Source of the DNA: Streptomyces olivaceoviridis
GTDB taxonomy: Bacteria; Actinomycetota; Actinomycetes; Streptomycetales; Streptomycetaceae
Direction of reading: 5' to 3'
NCBI RefSeq assembly: GCF_014650115.1
Contig: NZ_BMUI01000019.1
Span: 124,001-188,000, forward strand
DNA length: 64,000 nt
Made by a program: the position numbers and the translations under genes. The notes under the pieces are model-generated. The model was not told where the DNA came from, ran no database searches, and saw only the letters and a list, made by a program, of their open reading frames with translations. This document shows, piece after piece, positions 54,150 through 62,688 of this stretch (position 1 is its first letter; every line of letters starts with the position of its first letter).

Positions 54150-55076
54150 TCACAGGATGTGAGGGGCCTTGCTGCCGTTGGCGAGCACGGTCCGGGGCAG
54201 CAGGTCGACGAGTTCGTCGTGCGACCACGGGCCGTTCTGTTCGTCGCGGAAGATCGTCCGCGTCTCGACGGGGTGGCTGTAGATGCCGATCTTGCCGCCG
54301 CCGGCCCGGAAGACACAGCCGGTCACATCGGCCGCGGCCTCCGAGGCCAGGTAGACGACGATCGGCGCGACCAGGCCGGCGTCGGCCCGCGCCTCCTTGG
54401 CCTTCGCCCGGCGCGCGCTCATGGCCCCGGAGGCCACGAGCGCGGCGTCGCGCTGCTTGGCGTCCTCGGTCATCCTGGTCAGGGCGAACGGGGCGATGGC
54501 GTTGACCGTGATGCCGTCGCTGTTGAGTTCCCAGGCCAGTTCGTAGGTCAGGCTCACCACGCCGCCCTTGGAGGCGGCGTACTCGGGATTGCCGATCGGC
54601 GCCGCCCACTGGTTGGAGCAGGTGTTGACGATGCGTCCGCCGCCGTACTGCCGCAGCACCGGGATCGCGCTGCGGCACATCGCGAAGGTGCCCTTGAGGT
54701 TGACGTCGATGGTCAGGTCGAAGTCCTCCTCCGTCACCTCCTCGATCTTGTGCTGCCGGACGATCCCCGCGTTGTTGACCAGGATGTCGAGCCGGCCGAA
54801 CTGCTCGACCGCGGTGGCGACCACCCGGCCCGCGCCCTCCCAGTCCGCCACGGACTCGTAGCTGGCCACCGCTTCGCCGCCCTGGGCGCGGATGAACTCG
54901 ACCACCTCGTCGGCCGGGCCTTCGGCGGCCCCGTGGCCGTCAGCCCGCACACCGACGTCGTTGACGACGACCTTCGCCCCGGCAGCCGCCAGCGCGATGG
55001 CCTCGCCCCGGCCGATGCCACGTCCGGCACCGGTCACGATGGCCACACGGCCGTCCAACGGTCCTCGTTCCGTCAT
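54150..55076 (-). CDS. SDR oxidoreductase, canonical active site
   Basis: A 308-aa short-chain dehydrogenase with all standard motifs: TGAGRGIGRG cofactor loop, NNAG (101-104), catalytic Ser near 154 (NTCSNQ) and Tyr166-x3-Lys170 (YAASK). The FabG-like core carries a C-terminal extension of about 40 residues (SHPVETRTIFRDEQNGPWSHDELVDLLPRTVL), as in the MFE-2/hydroxysteroid-dehydrogenase-like group. A near-perfect AAGGAGG site sits 6 bases before the ATG. It is on the same strand as the downstream acyl-CoA dehydrogenase remnant, hinting at an acyl-CoA or steroid-like substrate. Confidence 0.87.
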   Translation of the reverse strand: MTERGPLDGRVAIVTGAGRGIGRGEAIALAAAGAKVVVNDVGVRADGHGAAEGPADEVVEFIRAQGGEAVASYESVADWEGAGRVVATAVEQFGRLDILVNNAGIVRQHKIEEVTEEDFDLTIDVNLKGTFAMCRSAIPVLRQYGGGRIVNTCSNQWAAPIGNPEYAASKGGVVSLTYELAWELNSDGITVNAIAPFALTRMTEDAKQRDAALVASGAMSARRAKAKEARADAGLVAPIVVYLASEAAADVTGCVFRAGGGKIGIYSHPVETRTIFRDEQNGPWSHDELVDLLPRTVLANGSKAPHIL

Positions 55077-55415
55077 GATTTCCTCCTTGTACGAAATGCT
55101 GGTGCGCGCGCTCTTCGAAGGCTTCAGCGCGCGGCGCCTGGGGCTCGGCACGGCGCTGTACGCGCCGATGAGCATGAGTTGGTCCCGCGGGTCGGGCAAC
55201 GGCCGCACAGTGGGCCGGCGACGGGCGGGGGCAGGACTTCGCCGGGTGACGGGGGTAAAGACACCCAGTGGGCGAAGCGGGCAGGATCCGGGGTTCCGGG
55301 TTGCGCCTGCCGCAGAAAGTGATGTGCCGTCAGCGGGGCTGTTCAGCACGGGGGTTCGAGATGGTCACCGGGTCCAGTCACGGGTGTGAGGGAGCAAACC
55401 CGGCTCGTCTCGGCG
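55077..55415. other. 339-base intergenic region
   Basis: Between the canonical SDR and the second TetR gene, both reverse. It contains the SDR ribosome binding site at its left edge. No recognised gene, operator or strong hairpin beyond G/C-rich complementarity. Confidence 0.45.
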
Positions 55416-56018
55416 TCATGGCGACGTCAGCAGGCCGGCGAGCATGCCGTCCAGATGACGCGCGAGTCCGTCGAGGTCCGCCTCCAGCAGGGCTGTGTCA
55501 CCGATGATGCTCCGCATCAGCCACACACCAAGGATCACCGAGAGCGCGAGTGCGGAGCGTTCCCGCGCCCGCTCCCCGCCGAGTAACTCTGCCAGGTGAC
55601 GTTCCACATGTCGTTCGATGCCCTGCCTGGCCAGTTCGGCCGAACGCGGATTGGACACGGACCGCAGCGTCAGCAGGAAGGGGCTGAGTTCGTCGGCCCC
55701 GGGCCCCGTACGGTGCACCAGTGCCCGGGCGATGCCATGGCTCAGGCGCGTCAGGTCGTCGGGCACAACGGTCCGCGGGGTGAAGGAGGTGTCCACCACC
55801 TCGGCGAACAGGTTCTCCTTGGATCCGAAATAGCGGTTCACCATCATCGCGCTCACGCCGGCTCCTTCGGCGATCTCTCGCACACCGGCACCGTCGTAGC
55901 CGGAACGGGTGAAGGCCTCGACCGCGGATCTGAGGACCGCCTCTCGGGTCGCCGCCGCGTTGCGCGGCCGACCGGTCCTCGCCGAGGGGGGCCCTCGATG
56001 AGTCAAGTCACTTTTCAC
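55416..56018 (-). CDS. TetR-family regulator (paralogue 2)
   Basis: A 200-aa repressor closely related to the TetR at 53163-53774. The HTH reads VLRSAVEAFTRSGYDGAGVREIAEGAGVSAMMVNRYFGSKENLF; the ligand domain is also similar, with differences concentrated near the C-terminus. I chose the GTG that begins VKSDLTHRG; long apparent N-terminal extensions are noise. It is divergent from the PEP mutase-like gene, and an imperfect inverted pair TGTAG...CTACA lies between them. Likely regulates that gene and/or itself. Confidence 0.88.
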   Translation of the reverse strand: MKSDLTHRGPPSARTGRPRNAAATREAVLRSAVEAFTRSGYDGAGVREIAEGAGVSAMMVNRYFGSKENLFAEVVDTSFTPRTVVPDDLTRLSHGIARALVHRTGPGADELSPFLLTLRSVSNPRSAELARQGIERHVERHLAELLGGERARERSALALSVILGVWLMRSIIGDTALLEADLDGLARHLDGMLAGLLTSP

Positions 56019-56026
56019 ACGGCCAG

Positions 56027-56055
56027 TGTAGTCAAGGTGACGAGATAAGTCTACA
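56027..56055. promoter_or_regulatory. Imperfect TetR-type site in divergent promoter
   Basis: TGTAG (56027-56031) and CTACA (56051-56055) form an inverted pair; the right arm belongs to AAGTCTAC, the same half-site as in the palindrome at 58511-58518. It sits just upstream of the TetR-2 start and before the divergent PEP mutase-like gene. Confidence 0.4.
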
Positions 56056-56207
56056 GTTGAAGACATAGCGGTTCGGGAGTATTCGGCCCCCCGGCTTCCA
56101 GCTGACACGGCCTGGTGTGTCGTCGGCACGGAACACCCCGCCGCAAGCCCTGTGCGCGCCCTGCCGTAGGTGTGCCGGGCTTCATACGAGAAGGATGTGA
56201 GTGAGAC

Positions 56208-57071
56208 ATGGACAACCTGGCACGCGCGGCGTTCCGGCGGCGTGTGGAGAACGAGGGTCCCCTGATGATCCCGCACTGTCCGGACGCGCTGACCGCCCGC
56301 CTGTGCGAGGAACTGGGCTTCGACGGTGGATACCTCGGAGGCGGCGGCCTCGGGTTGTCGCTCGCCGTCTCCGAAGCGCTGCTGACGACGACGGAGCTCG
56401 CCCAGACGGCGGCTGCCATCCGCCGGCGTTCGGCGCTGCCGCTGGTGGTGGACGGCGGAGTCGGCTTCGGCGACGCCGTGCATGTGACCCGCATGGTGTG
56501 GGATCTGGAGTCCGCCGGTGTCCATGCCATCGAGTTGGAGGACCAGGTGGCGCCCAAGCGGGCCAGCCATCACCGCCATGTGGAGCACCTGGTGCCGGTC
56601 GAGGTGATGCTGGGGAAGATCCGGGCCGCGGTGGCGGCACGGCGTGACCCGGACCTGCTGCTCATCGCCCGCACCGGCGCGGTCCAGAACGAGAGCTTCG
56701 ACGCGGCCGTCGAGCGCTGCGAGGCGTACTTCGCCGCCGGCGCCGATGTCGTCATGCTGCTGCCGGAGAACGCCGAGCAGCGAGCCGCCGCACCGCGGCG
56801 CCTGTCCGGCCCCGTGGCCCTGCTGACGTCGTTCGACCTGCACGCGCCGGGGGAGTGGGCCGAGCTCGGGTACTCCCTGGTCATCGACCCGGTCACGGGA
56901 CAGACCGCTGCGTTCAGCGCACTGCGGGACGCCTACCGGGAACAACGGTCCGGACGGCCGAGCGCGCGTCCCGCGGCCGAGTCCTTCGCCGTCTTCGAGC
57001 AGATGCAGGACCTCGCCGGATTCGAGGACCTCTACGCCATCGAGCGGGTGACGACCGAGCCGGGCACCTGA
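56208..57071 (+). CDS. PEP mutase/isocitrate lyase superfamily enzyme
   Basis: A 287-aa TIM-barrel enzyme of the carboxyphosphonoenolpyruvate/2-methylisocitrate/dimethylmalate lyase group. Visible are the LPLVVDGGVGFGDA strand with metal-binding Asp, and the IELEDQVAPKRASHH loop where isocitrate lyases have KKCGH, so the gating Cys is replaced as in oxaloacetate decarboxylase-like or C-C lyase members. LLIARTGA follows, where many relatives have an RTDA-type segment. ATG start. It is divergent from TetR-2 and placed among the SDR genes; C-C bond cleavage of a branched hydroxy acid is possible but not proven. Confidence 0.82.
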   Translation: MDNLARAAFRRRVENEGPLMIPHCPDALTARLCEELGFDGGYLGGGGLGLSLAVSEALLTTTELAQTAAAIRRRSALPLVVDGGVGFGDAVHVTRMVWDLESAGVHAIELEDQVAPKRASHHRHVEHLVPVEVMLGKIRAAVAARRDPDLLLIARTGAVQNESFDAAVERCEAYFAAGADVVMLLPENAEQRAAAPRRLSGPVALLTSFDLHAPGEWAELGYSLVIDPVTGQTAAFSALRDAYREQRSGRPSARPAAESFAVFEQMQDLAGFEDLYAIERVTTEPGT

Positions 57072-57553
57072 GGTGCCCTCCGGGTGGCCGGCCGGGGGTG
57101 TCCGCCCGGCGGCGGTACGGATGCGCCGGGCTACGGCGGACCCGTACCGCGCCCGTCGGCGCCCTGCCGGCCACCTGGGAGCCGGCCGGTTCGGGCCGCC
57201 GCGAGCGCGCTCAGGCCGGCCCGTACCTCGTCGGTCGGGTCCGTGCTGCCCCGTCGGTGAGAAAACCACGCGATGCAGGGCGGCCAGCCGTCCGTGGGGC
57301 CACAGACACGTGTGCATGCCGGACATCAACCGGAAACACTCCCGAACCTTCGGGTGACCCGCGTGGTCATTGGGTGGGATCCGTCGAAGCCCAGAGGCGT
57401 GGCTCGGCTGTCGTGGCCTGGACGCGGTCGCCGCCGGACACCTTGTGGTCTCCGCGGGTGAGGGTGCTCCAACCCGGGACGGGAAGGGCGGCGCCGCGGC
57501 TGGATCAGCCACCGGCGCCGGGAGGGTCGTGTTCTCCGCGGCGGAGGAAGGCA
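57072..57553. other. Gene-free region after PEP mutase-like gene
   Basis: About 480 G/C-rich bases with no frame that I recognise as a gene on either strand. It ends in a strong inverted repeat beginning at 57554. Confidence 0.5.
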
Positions 57554-57616
57554 CACGGAGCACCGGTGCGGGTGCCGTGACGTTGTTCGTCGCGGTGCCC
57601 GCACCGGTGCTCCGTG
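57554..57616. terminator. Long inverted repeat before SDR-1 stop
   Basis: Arms 57554-57572 and 57598-57616 are a 19-bp perfect inverted repeat (core GCACCGGTGC) separated by 25 bases, 14 bases beyond the end of the reverse SDR gene. Likely its terminator; the core of each arm is itself palindromic. Confidence 0.65.
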
Positions 57617-57630
57617 CGTGGGTGTGGGTT

Positions 57631-58431
57631 TCAGAAGGCGGAGCGGATGAGGCCGCCGTCCACACGGATGGTGGCTCCGCTGATGTACTGGGCGTAGTCG
57701 CTGCACAGGTAGGCGACAGCGCCGGCGATCTCGTCGGGGTCGCCGAAGCGTTCCTGGTCGTTGGGGATCAGGGCGTTGACCGCGTTGGGCTGGATCTCCT
57801 CCCAGGTGTTGCCCCAGCCGCGGGCGGGGCCGATCTCGGTCACGAGGTCCTTGGTCGCCTCGACGAGGATGGCGCCGGGGGAGACGACGTTGGAGGTGAC
57901 GCCGGTGCCCTTGAGGTCGCGGGCGAGGGAGACGGCGAGGTTGTGACGGGCCGCGAGGGTGGCGTTGTACTGGGGGTGGGTGTTCATCGGCTGGGAGGCG
58001 AGACCGCCGCCGATGGTGATGACCCGGCCCCAGCCGCGTTCGCGCATGGCCGGTACGAGGTGCTGGATCATGCGGACGCCGGAGACGACGTTGACGTTGT
58101 AGGTGTCGCGCCACTCGTCGGGTGCGGCCTCGGCCCAGGACAGGTGGCGGTAGAAGCCGGCGTTGTTGACGAGGATGTCGATGGGGCCGTCGGCGGTGGC
58201 GGCGCGGGCGACCTGTGCGGCGGCCTCGTCGTCCGCCAGGTCGCCGAGGACCGTGGTCGCGGTTCCGCCCGCGTTGCGGATGTCCTGGGCGACCTTCTCG
58301 GTGCGGTCCTTGTCGCGGCCGTGGACCACGACCGCCGCGCCCTCGGCCGCCAGCAGCTTCGCGGTGGCCTCGCCGAGTCCGGCACTCGAACCGGTGACGA
58401 GCGCGCGCCGTCCGTTCAGATTCAGGTCCAT
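57631..58431 (-). CDS. Atypical SDR lacking catalytic Ser and Lys (twin 1)
   Basis: A 266-aa SDR-fold protein with an intact cofactor loop (TGSSAGLGE), NNAG (89-92) and C-terminal VDGG. Around the active site, Tyr155 is followed by NATL, so the usual Lys at Y+4 is Leu159, and the position of the catalytic Ser is Gly142 within ITIGGGLASQP. The start at MDLNLNG fits GAGGGAACAGAGC upstream. Its neighbour at 58637 shows the same two losses. Either a different chemistry or a binding/regulatory role. The GTAGAC palindrome at 58500-58518 lies in its promoter. Confidence 0.85.
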   Translation of the reverse strand: MDLNLNGRRALVTGSSAGLGEATAKLLAAEGAAVVVHGRDKDRTEKVAQDIRNAGGTATTVLGDLADDEAAAQVARAATADGPIDILVNNAGFYRHLSWAEAAPDEWRDTYNVNVVSGVRMIQHLVPAMRERGWGRVITIGGGLASQPMNTHPQYNATLAARHNLAVSLARDLKGTGVTSNVVSPGAILVEATKDLVTEIGPARGWGNTWEEIQPNAVNALIPNDQERFGDPDEIAGAVAYLCSDYAQYISGATIRVDGGLIRSAF

Positions 58432-58499
58432 GCTCTGTTCCCTCTCTCGGACTTCCCGTTCGGTATGACCGGGAAGCATCTGAAGATAAGTATACGCCG

Positions 58500-58518
58500 G
58501 TAGACTTGAGAAGTCTAC
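58500..58518. promoter_or_regulatory. Palindromic TetR operator candidate upstream of SDR twin 1
   Basis: Perfect inverted repeat GTAGACTT-GAG-AAGTCTAC, 69 bases upstream of the SDR at 57631-58431. Half-sites match those near both TetR genes. Confidence 0.65.
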
Positions 58519-58588
58519 ATATGCAGACTTCTGCGTGCCCCCGTCGGCGCGCTGCCTTCCGAGCCGTGGCCGCGTCGGTGAAAACGCG

Positions 58589-58617
58589 CCGCCCGGCCGG
58601 GTGGGCCGGCCGGGCGG
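58589..58617 (-). terminator. SDR twin 2 terminator hairpin
   Basis: CCGCCCGGCCGG and CCGGCCGGGCGG, a 12-bp perfect inverted repeat with a 5-base loop, 20 bases beyond the end of the reverse SDR gene at 58637. Confidence 0.7.
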
Positions 58618-58636
58618 TGGCGATGCGTCTGTCGTG

Positions 58637-59437
58637 TCAGTTCACGTAGCGGATGGTTCCGCCGTCCACGCGCAGGGTGGCACCGCTGATGTAGTCGGCG
58701 TGGGGGCTCGCCAGGAAGACCACCGCGGCGGCGATCTCCTCGGGCCGCCCGAACCGGTTGGCGTCGTTGGGTACCCAGCTCTCCGCGGCTGCGCGCTCGA
58801 TCTCCTCCCATGTGTCGCCCCAGCCGTGGGAGGGGGCGATCTGCCACAGCAGCTTCCGGACCGCTTCGGTGAGGATCGCACCAGGCGCCACGGTGTTGGA
58901 GGTGATGCCGCTCCCCTTCAGTTCACGCGCCAGGGACACGGTGAGGTTGTGGCGGGCGGCGAGTGAGGCGTTGTAGTGGGGCTGAGCCGCCATGGGCTGG
59001 GCGGCCAGACCGCCGCCGATCTGGACGACCCGGCCCCAGCCGGCCTCACGCATGTGGGGAACGAGGCTCTGGATCATCCGCACGCCCGAGAGCACATTGG
59101 TCTGATACGTCTCCGCCCAGATCTCAGGTGTGGCGTCCATCCAGCCGACCTGGTCGTACGCCCCCGCGTTGTTGACCAGGATGTCGATCGTGCCGCCGCT
59201 CAACGCCTTCTCGGCGACGGCCTGCGCGCCCTCGGGCGTGCTCAGGTCCCCGACCGCCACGTCGGCCCGGCCGCCCTCGGCCTGGATGCGGCCGGCAGTG
59301 CCCTTGGCGCGCGCCTCGTCACGGCCGTGCACGACGACGGTGACACCCTCGCGGGCGAGCGCCTCGGCAATCGCTTGGCCGAGTCCGGAGCTGGATCCGG
59401 TCACCAGGGCTCGCTTGCCGGTCAGTCGCATATCCAT
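58637..59437 (-). CDS. Atypical SDR lacking catalytic Ser and Lys (twin 2)
   Basis: A 266-aa paralogue of the SDR at 57631-58431, same length and clearly related throughout. TGSSSGLGQ cofactor loop and NNAG are intact; Tyr155 is followed by NASL (Leu159 in place of Lys), and Gly142 replaces the catalytic Ser in VVQIGGGLAAQP. ERAAAESWVPNDANRFG matches the twin's EIQPNAVNALIPNDQERFG, a shared lid. It has its own terminator and probably its own promoter in the 59438-59609 spacer. No GTAGAC palindrome precedes it, so the twins may be regulated differently. Confidence 0.85.
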   Translation of the reverse strand: MDMRLTGKRALVTGSSSGLGQAIAEALAREGVTVVVHGRDEARAKGTAGRIQAEGGRADVAVGDLSTPEGAQAVAEKALSGGTIDILVNNAGAYDQVGWMDATPEIWAETYQTNVLSGVRMIQSLVPHMREAGWGRVVQIGGGLAAQPMAAQPHYNASLAARHNLTVSLARELKGSGITSNTVAPGAILTEAVRKLLWQIAPSHGWGDTWEEIERAAAESWVPNDANRFGRPEEIAAAVVFLASPHADYISGATLRVDGGTIRYVN

Positions 59438-59609
59438 AGGTGTGCCCTTCCCATTTCAGGTATGTGCTTTCAAAGTGTGCGCCCGACGAGGCGTGGCCGC
59501 TGCTTGCGGGGTGTGTGCGGAGAGTGCGTGCATGCTCGGGTGTTTCCCCCGGCGACCGCGGTCGGAGCGGCGAACACGTGTGCCGGGCGAGGCGGTGAGA
59601 ACGGAGTCC

Positions 59610-61040
59610 TCAGGACGCCTTGAGGTGCCGGGCTCCCGACGGGGTGATGGCGAGGAGGACCGCGCCGAGGCCGAGGAGCGCGAAGGTGATCGTGTGCAGG
59701 CCGCTGTCGGTGGCCCGGTCGCCGAAGGAGAGACTGATCAGGCTGGACGAGAGCACGGCGCCCAGGTAGGTGAACGTGCGCATGAGTCCGGCGGCGACGC
59801 CCACGGCCTCGGCGGGCGCCTGCTGGTACAGGGCGGCCTGGTTCCCGATCACGCCCAGCCCCGAGATGACACCGAACACCATGGTGATCAGGACCAGGAT
59901 CCAGATCGGGGTGGTCGAGGTGAACAGCAGCAGGCCGGCCGGTCCGATCACCGACGCGGCGGCCGTGCAGTACAGCGCGGAGCGCGCCAGGTTGTGCCGG
60001 GCGAAGGGGAAGGAGATGAGCGCGGCGAACACGGACATCGGGAGGATCAGCAGGCCCACACCGATGGCCGAGAGGCCCCGCGTCTCCTGTAGCCACTGGG
60101 TGAGGCCGTAGAGGATGCAGTAGTTGAGCAGGAAGGTGAGGCAGACCCGCAGGTAGGTGGCGCTCAGCTGCTTGTTCCTCGACAGCATGCGCACGTCGAC
60201 GAACGGGTCGTCCGCCCGGCGCTCCCACAGCACCAGGGCGACGAGCAGGACCACCACGAGGGCGCCGAGCCACCAGCGCGGGTGGTGCAGGTCGTTGAGG
60301 AAGAGCAACAGGGAGGCGATCGTGCCCGAGAAGAGCACCATTCCGGGGGTGTCCAGCCGGGCCGGTGGTGCGCTGTCGCCGGTCCGCTCGGTACGGGGGA
60401 GGTCGCGCGGCACCCAGGCGAACGTCATCAGCATGCCGATCAGGACCAGGGGCACGTTGATGAAGAAGGTGATCCGCCATCCGGCGGCTGCTGCGAGCAG
60501 GCCGCCCAGGGGCAGACCGAGGGCCGAGGTGACCTGCGCCGCGATGGCCAGCGCGCCGAGTGTGCCACCCGTACGCGCCGGCTCGTGGTCGGCGGCCCAG
60601 CGGCGCACGATGATCATCGCGGTCGGGTAGCCGGCCGAGGTGCCCACGCCGAGGATGACGCGGGCCGCCACCAGGGTCGGCAGATTCGTCGCGACGGTGC
60701 CCAGCGCGCCGCCGACCCCGACCAGGGTCAGGCCCGCCAGGAAGACGCGGCGTGGGCCGATGAGTCCGGCCAGTCGTCCCATGGTGGGCTGGCCTATCGC
60801 GCTGGCCAGGTAGAGGGCGGAGACCAGCCAGATGGTGGAGGCCGCTCCGGCGTGGAACGTGTGGCCGATGGCGATCAGTGTCGTGGCGATGATGGAACTG
60901 TTGATCGGGTTCAGGGACGACCCGAGCATGAGGGGGAGGGTGAACCGCCAACCCGGGCTCGCGGCCTCGCTGTCCCCGCTCGACCGCCCTCCCGCCCCGG
61001 CGGCGGAGTGGCCGCCCGATGGTGATGTGCGTAGCTTCAT
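59610..61040 (-). CDS. MFS drug-efflux-type transporter (EmrB/QacA-like)
   Basis: A 476-aa exporter with about 14 predicted transmembrane helices, motif A-like GRLAGLIGPRRVFLAG and a motif C-like GLPLGGLLAAAAGWRITFFINVP, typical of the DHA2 group. The ATG has no ribosome binding site, but a -10-like TACTAT ends 7 bases before it, suggesting leaderless translation. The promoter motif matches that of the MarR gene at 52390. It is divergent from the FAD monooxygenase. Probable export of a toxic or signalling aromatic or lipophilic compound under MarR control. Confidence 0.87.
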   Translation of the reverse strand: MKLRTSPSGGHSAAGAGGRSSGDSEAASPGWRFTLPLMLGSSLNPINSSIIATTLIAIGHTFHAGAASTIWLVSALYLASAIGQPTMGRLAGLIGPRRVFLAGLTLVGVGGALGTVATNLPTLVAARVILGVGTSAGYPTAMIIVRRWAADHEPARTGGTLGALAIAAQVTSALGLPLGGLLAAAAGWRITFFINVPLVLIGMLMTFAWVPRDLPRTERTGDSAPPARLDTPGMVLFSGTIASLLLFLNDLHHPRWWLGALVVVLLVALVLWERRADDPFVDVRMLSRNKQLSATYLRVCLTFLLNYCILYGLTQWLQETRGLSAIGVGLLILPMSVFAALISFPFARHNLARSALYCTAAASVIGPAGLLLFTSTTPIWILVLITMVFGVISGLGVIGNQAALYQQAPAEAVGVAAGLMRTFTYLGAVLSSSLISLSFGDRATDSGLHTITFALLGLGAVLLAITPSGARHLKAS

Positions 61041-61046
61041 GTCGTC

Positions 61047-61064
61047 AATAGTACAGGTAAACTG
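61047..61064 (-). promoter_or_regulatory. MarR motif upstream of MFS pump
   Basis: On the reverse strand CAGTTTACCTGTACTATT, identical to 52367-52384 except one base, with -10-like TACTAT ending 7 bases from the ATG. A second TACCTGT lies 13 bases upstream, making a direct repeat. Confidence 0.6.
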
Positions 61065-61185
61065 AACAGGTAGCCTTAATACGTTCCTGCGACGCGGCAT
61101 CCACCAACCAGGAACCCGCGCAGGGTGTGAGGGGCAACACTGGCGAACAGTGAACAAAGATCCATTTCGACTACGTCCCGTCATC

Positions 61186-62514
61186 ATGACAATGCAATCG
61201 GATTCTTCCGTCGGTCACGCGGTCGTCATCGGTGGCAGCGTCGCCGGTCTCCTGGCGGCACGCGCACTCAGCTCGTCGTACACACATGTGACCGTGTTCG
61301 AACGGGACACGTTCCCGGCACAGACCGTGTCCCGCCGCGGCGTACCGCAGGGCCGTCAGGTACACGCGCTGCTCACCCGCGGCGCCGTCGGGCTGGACGG
61401 TCTCTTCCCCGGCTTCATCGACGCCATGACCGCGGCCGGCGTCCCCAGCGGTGACGCGCAGGCGGACTTCACCTGGTCCCTCGACGGCCACAGGATGGCC
61501 GCGGCGGCGTCCGGCCTGCGCGGCTTCGGTGTGAGCAGGCCGCGGATCGAGGAGATGATCCGGGAGCGTGTCCGAGCGCTGCCGAACGTCTCCCTCGTCG
61601 AGGGAACCCAGGTCGACGGCCTGGTCCGTGTCGGTGACCGAGTGGCCGGTGTACGGGTGCGGGGGCTTTCGGGAGCCGAGGAGACCGTGCCGGCGGAACT
61701 GGTGGTGGACGCGGCCGGACGCGGCTCCCGCGCCCTGCCCTGGCTCCGCGAGTTCGGCTACCCCGTCCCGGAGCAGACGGCTGTCAGGACGAACGTCGTC
61801 TATGTGACGCGGCACTACAAGCAGGAGCCCGGTCTGCTGGACGGACGGCTCGGGGCGACGGTCGTGCCCTTTCCCGGGCAGCCCCGCGCCGCAGTCGTGG
61901 TCCGGCAGGAGGCCGACCGTATCGCGGTGCTGCTGGCCGGACTGCTCGGCGAGGAACCTCCCACAGACGACGCCGGGATGATCGAATTCGCCTCGGCCCT
62001 GGCGGGACAGGACGCCGCCGAGGTGCTCCGTTCGGCTACGCCCGTGGACGAACCCGTCAAGATGCGCTACCCGGAGAGCACCCTCAACCATTTCGACAAG
62101 CTCGACCGTCACCTCGGCGGATTTCTCGTCGTCGGTGACGCGTTGTGCAGCTTCAACCCGATCTACGGTCAGGGGATGACCGTGGCGGTCATGGAGGCCG
62201 AGCTGCTCCAGTCCCTGCTCGCGGAACACGGTCGGCAGGACCTGGCACCGCGGTTCTTCGCGGCGGCGGCCACGCTGCTCGCCGAACCGTGGTCCCTCGC
62301 CGCCGGCGGCGACCTGCGGTTCCCCGAGGTCGAGGGCGAGCGCGGGCCCCAGGACGAGGAGGTCAACGGCTACCTCGACCAGTTCCGCGCTTCCGCGGCG
62401 ATCGACCCGGTCCTGGGCACGGCGTTCCTGAAGGCGGCCAACATGATGGCACCCGTCACTTCCCTGCTCAGCCCGGAACTGATGGAACGTACACAGCGGC
62501 CCCGCGCACAGTAG
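61186..62514 (+). CDS. FAD-dependent monooxygenase-like oxidoreductase
   Basis: A 442-aa flavoprotein of the PHBH/halogenase-like superfamily: FAD-binding GGSVAGLLAARAL near the N-terminus, the Arg-containing QGRQVHALLTRG region, and the late FAD motif VGDALCSFNPIYGQGMTVA. No halogenase WxWxIP motif was seen. The start is uncertain (GTG 61150, ATG 61186 or 61192), none with a good ribosome binding site; I took 61186. Divergent from the MFS pump, it may modify the compound that the pump exports, or be controlled by the same MarR. Confidence 0.8.
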   Translation: MTMQSDSSVGHAVVIGGSVAGLLAARALSSSYTHVTVFERDTFPAQTVSRRGVPQGRQVHALLTRGAVGLDGLFPGFIDAMTAAGVPSGDAQADFTWSLDGHRMAAAASGLRGFGVSRPRIEEMIRERVRALPNVSLVEGTQVDGLVRVGDRVAGVRVRGLSGAEETVPAELVVDAAGRGSRALPWLREFGYPVPEQTAVRTNVVYVTRHYKQEPGLLDGRLGATVVPFPGQPRAAVVVRQEADRIAVLLAGLLGEEPPTDDAGMIEFASALAGQDAAEVLRSATPVDEPVKMRYPESTLNHFDKLDRHLGGFLVVGDALCSFNPIYGQGMTVAVMEAELLQSLLAEHGRQDLAPRFFAAAATLLAEPWSLAAGGDLRFPEVEGERGPQDEEVNGYLDQFRASAAIDPVLGTAFLKAANMMAPVTSLLSPELMERTQRPRAQ

Positions 62515-62688
62515 CTACCTGTGCTGCGAGGAAGCCCGCGTTGTCGGACAGGCTCGTGCTCGTGTTCGTCGTACGTGTCGGCGTCGGCGTCCTCGAAGCC
62601 GACGCCGGCACCGGGCTGCGGCTCGGAACTGTCGGTGGTCACCGAGAAGAGCCCCGCGCTCTTGCCCGCGAAGCCGACCCGCGGGCGC

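Noticed and set aside
55077..55415. Forward frame starting near 55093 (MLVRALFEGFSARRLG...)
   Set aside because: No ribosome binding site of its own, no recognised family, and it starts inside the SDR promoter/RBS region.
55416..57665. A 749-codon reverse frame reading into TetR-2
   Set aside because: Only the last 200 codons match a TetR protein; the long N-terminal part is antisense to the PEP mutase-like gene and lacks any family.
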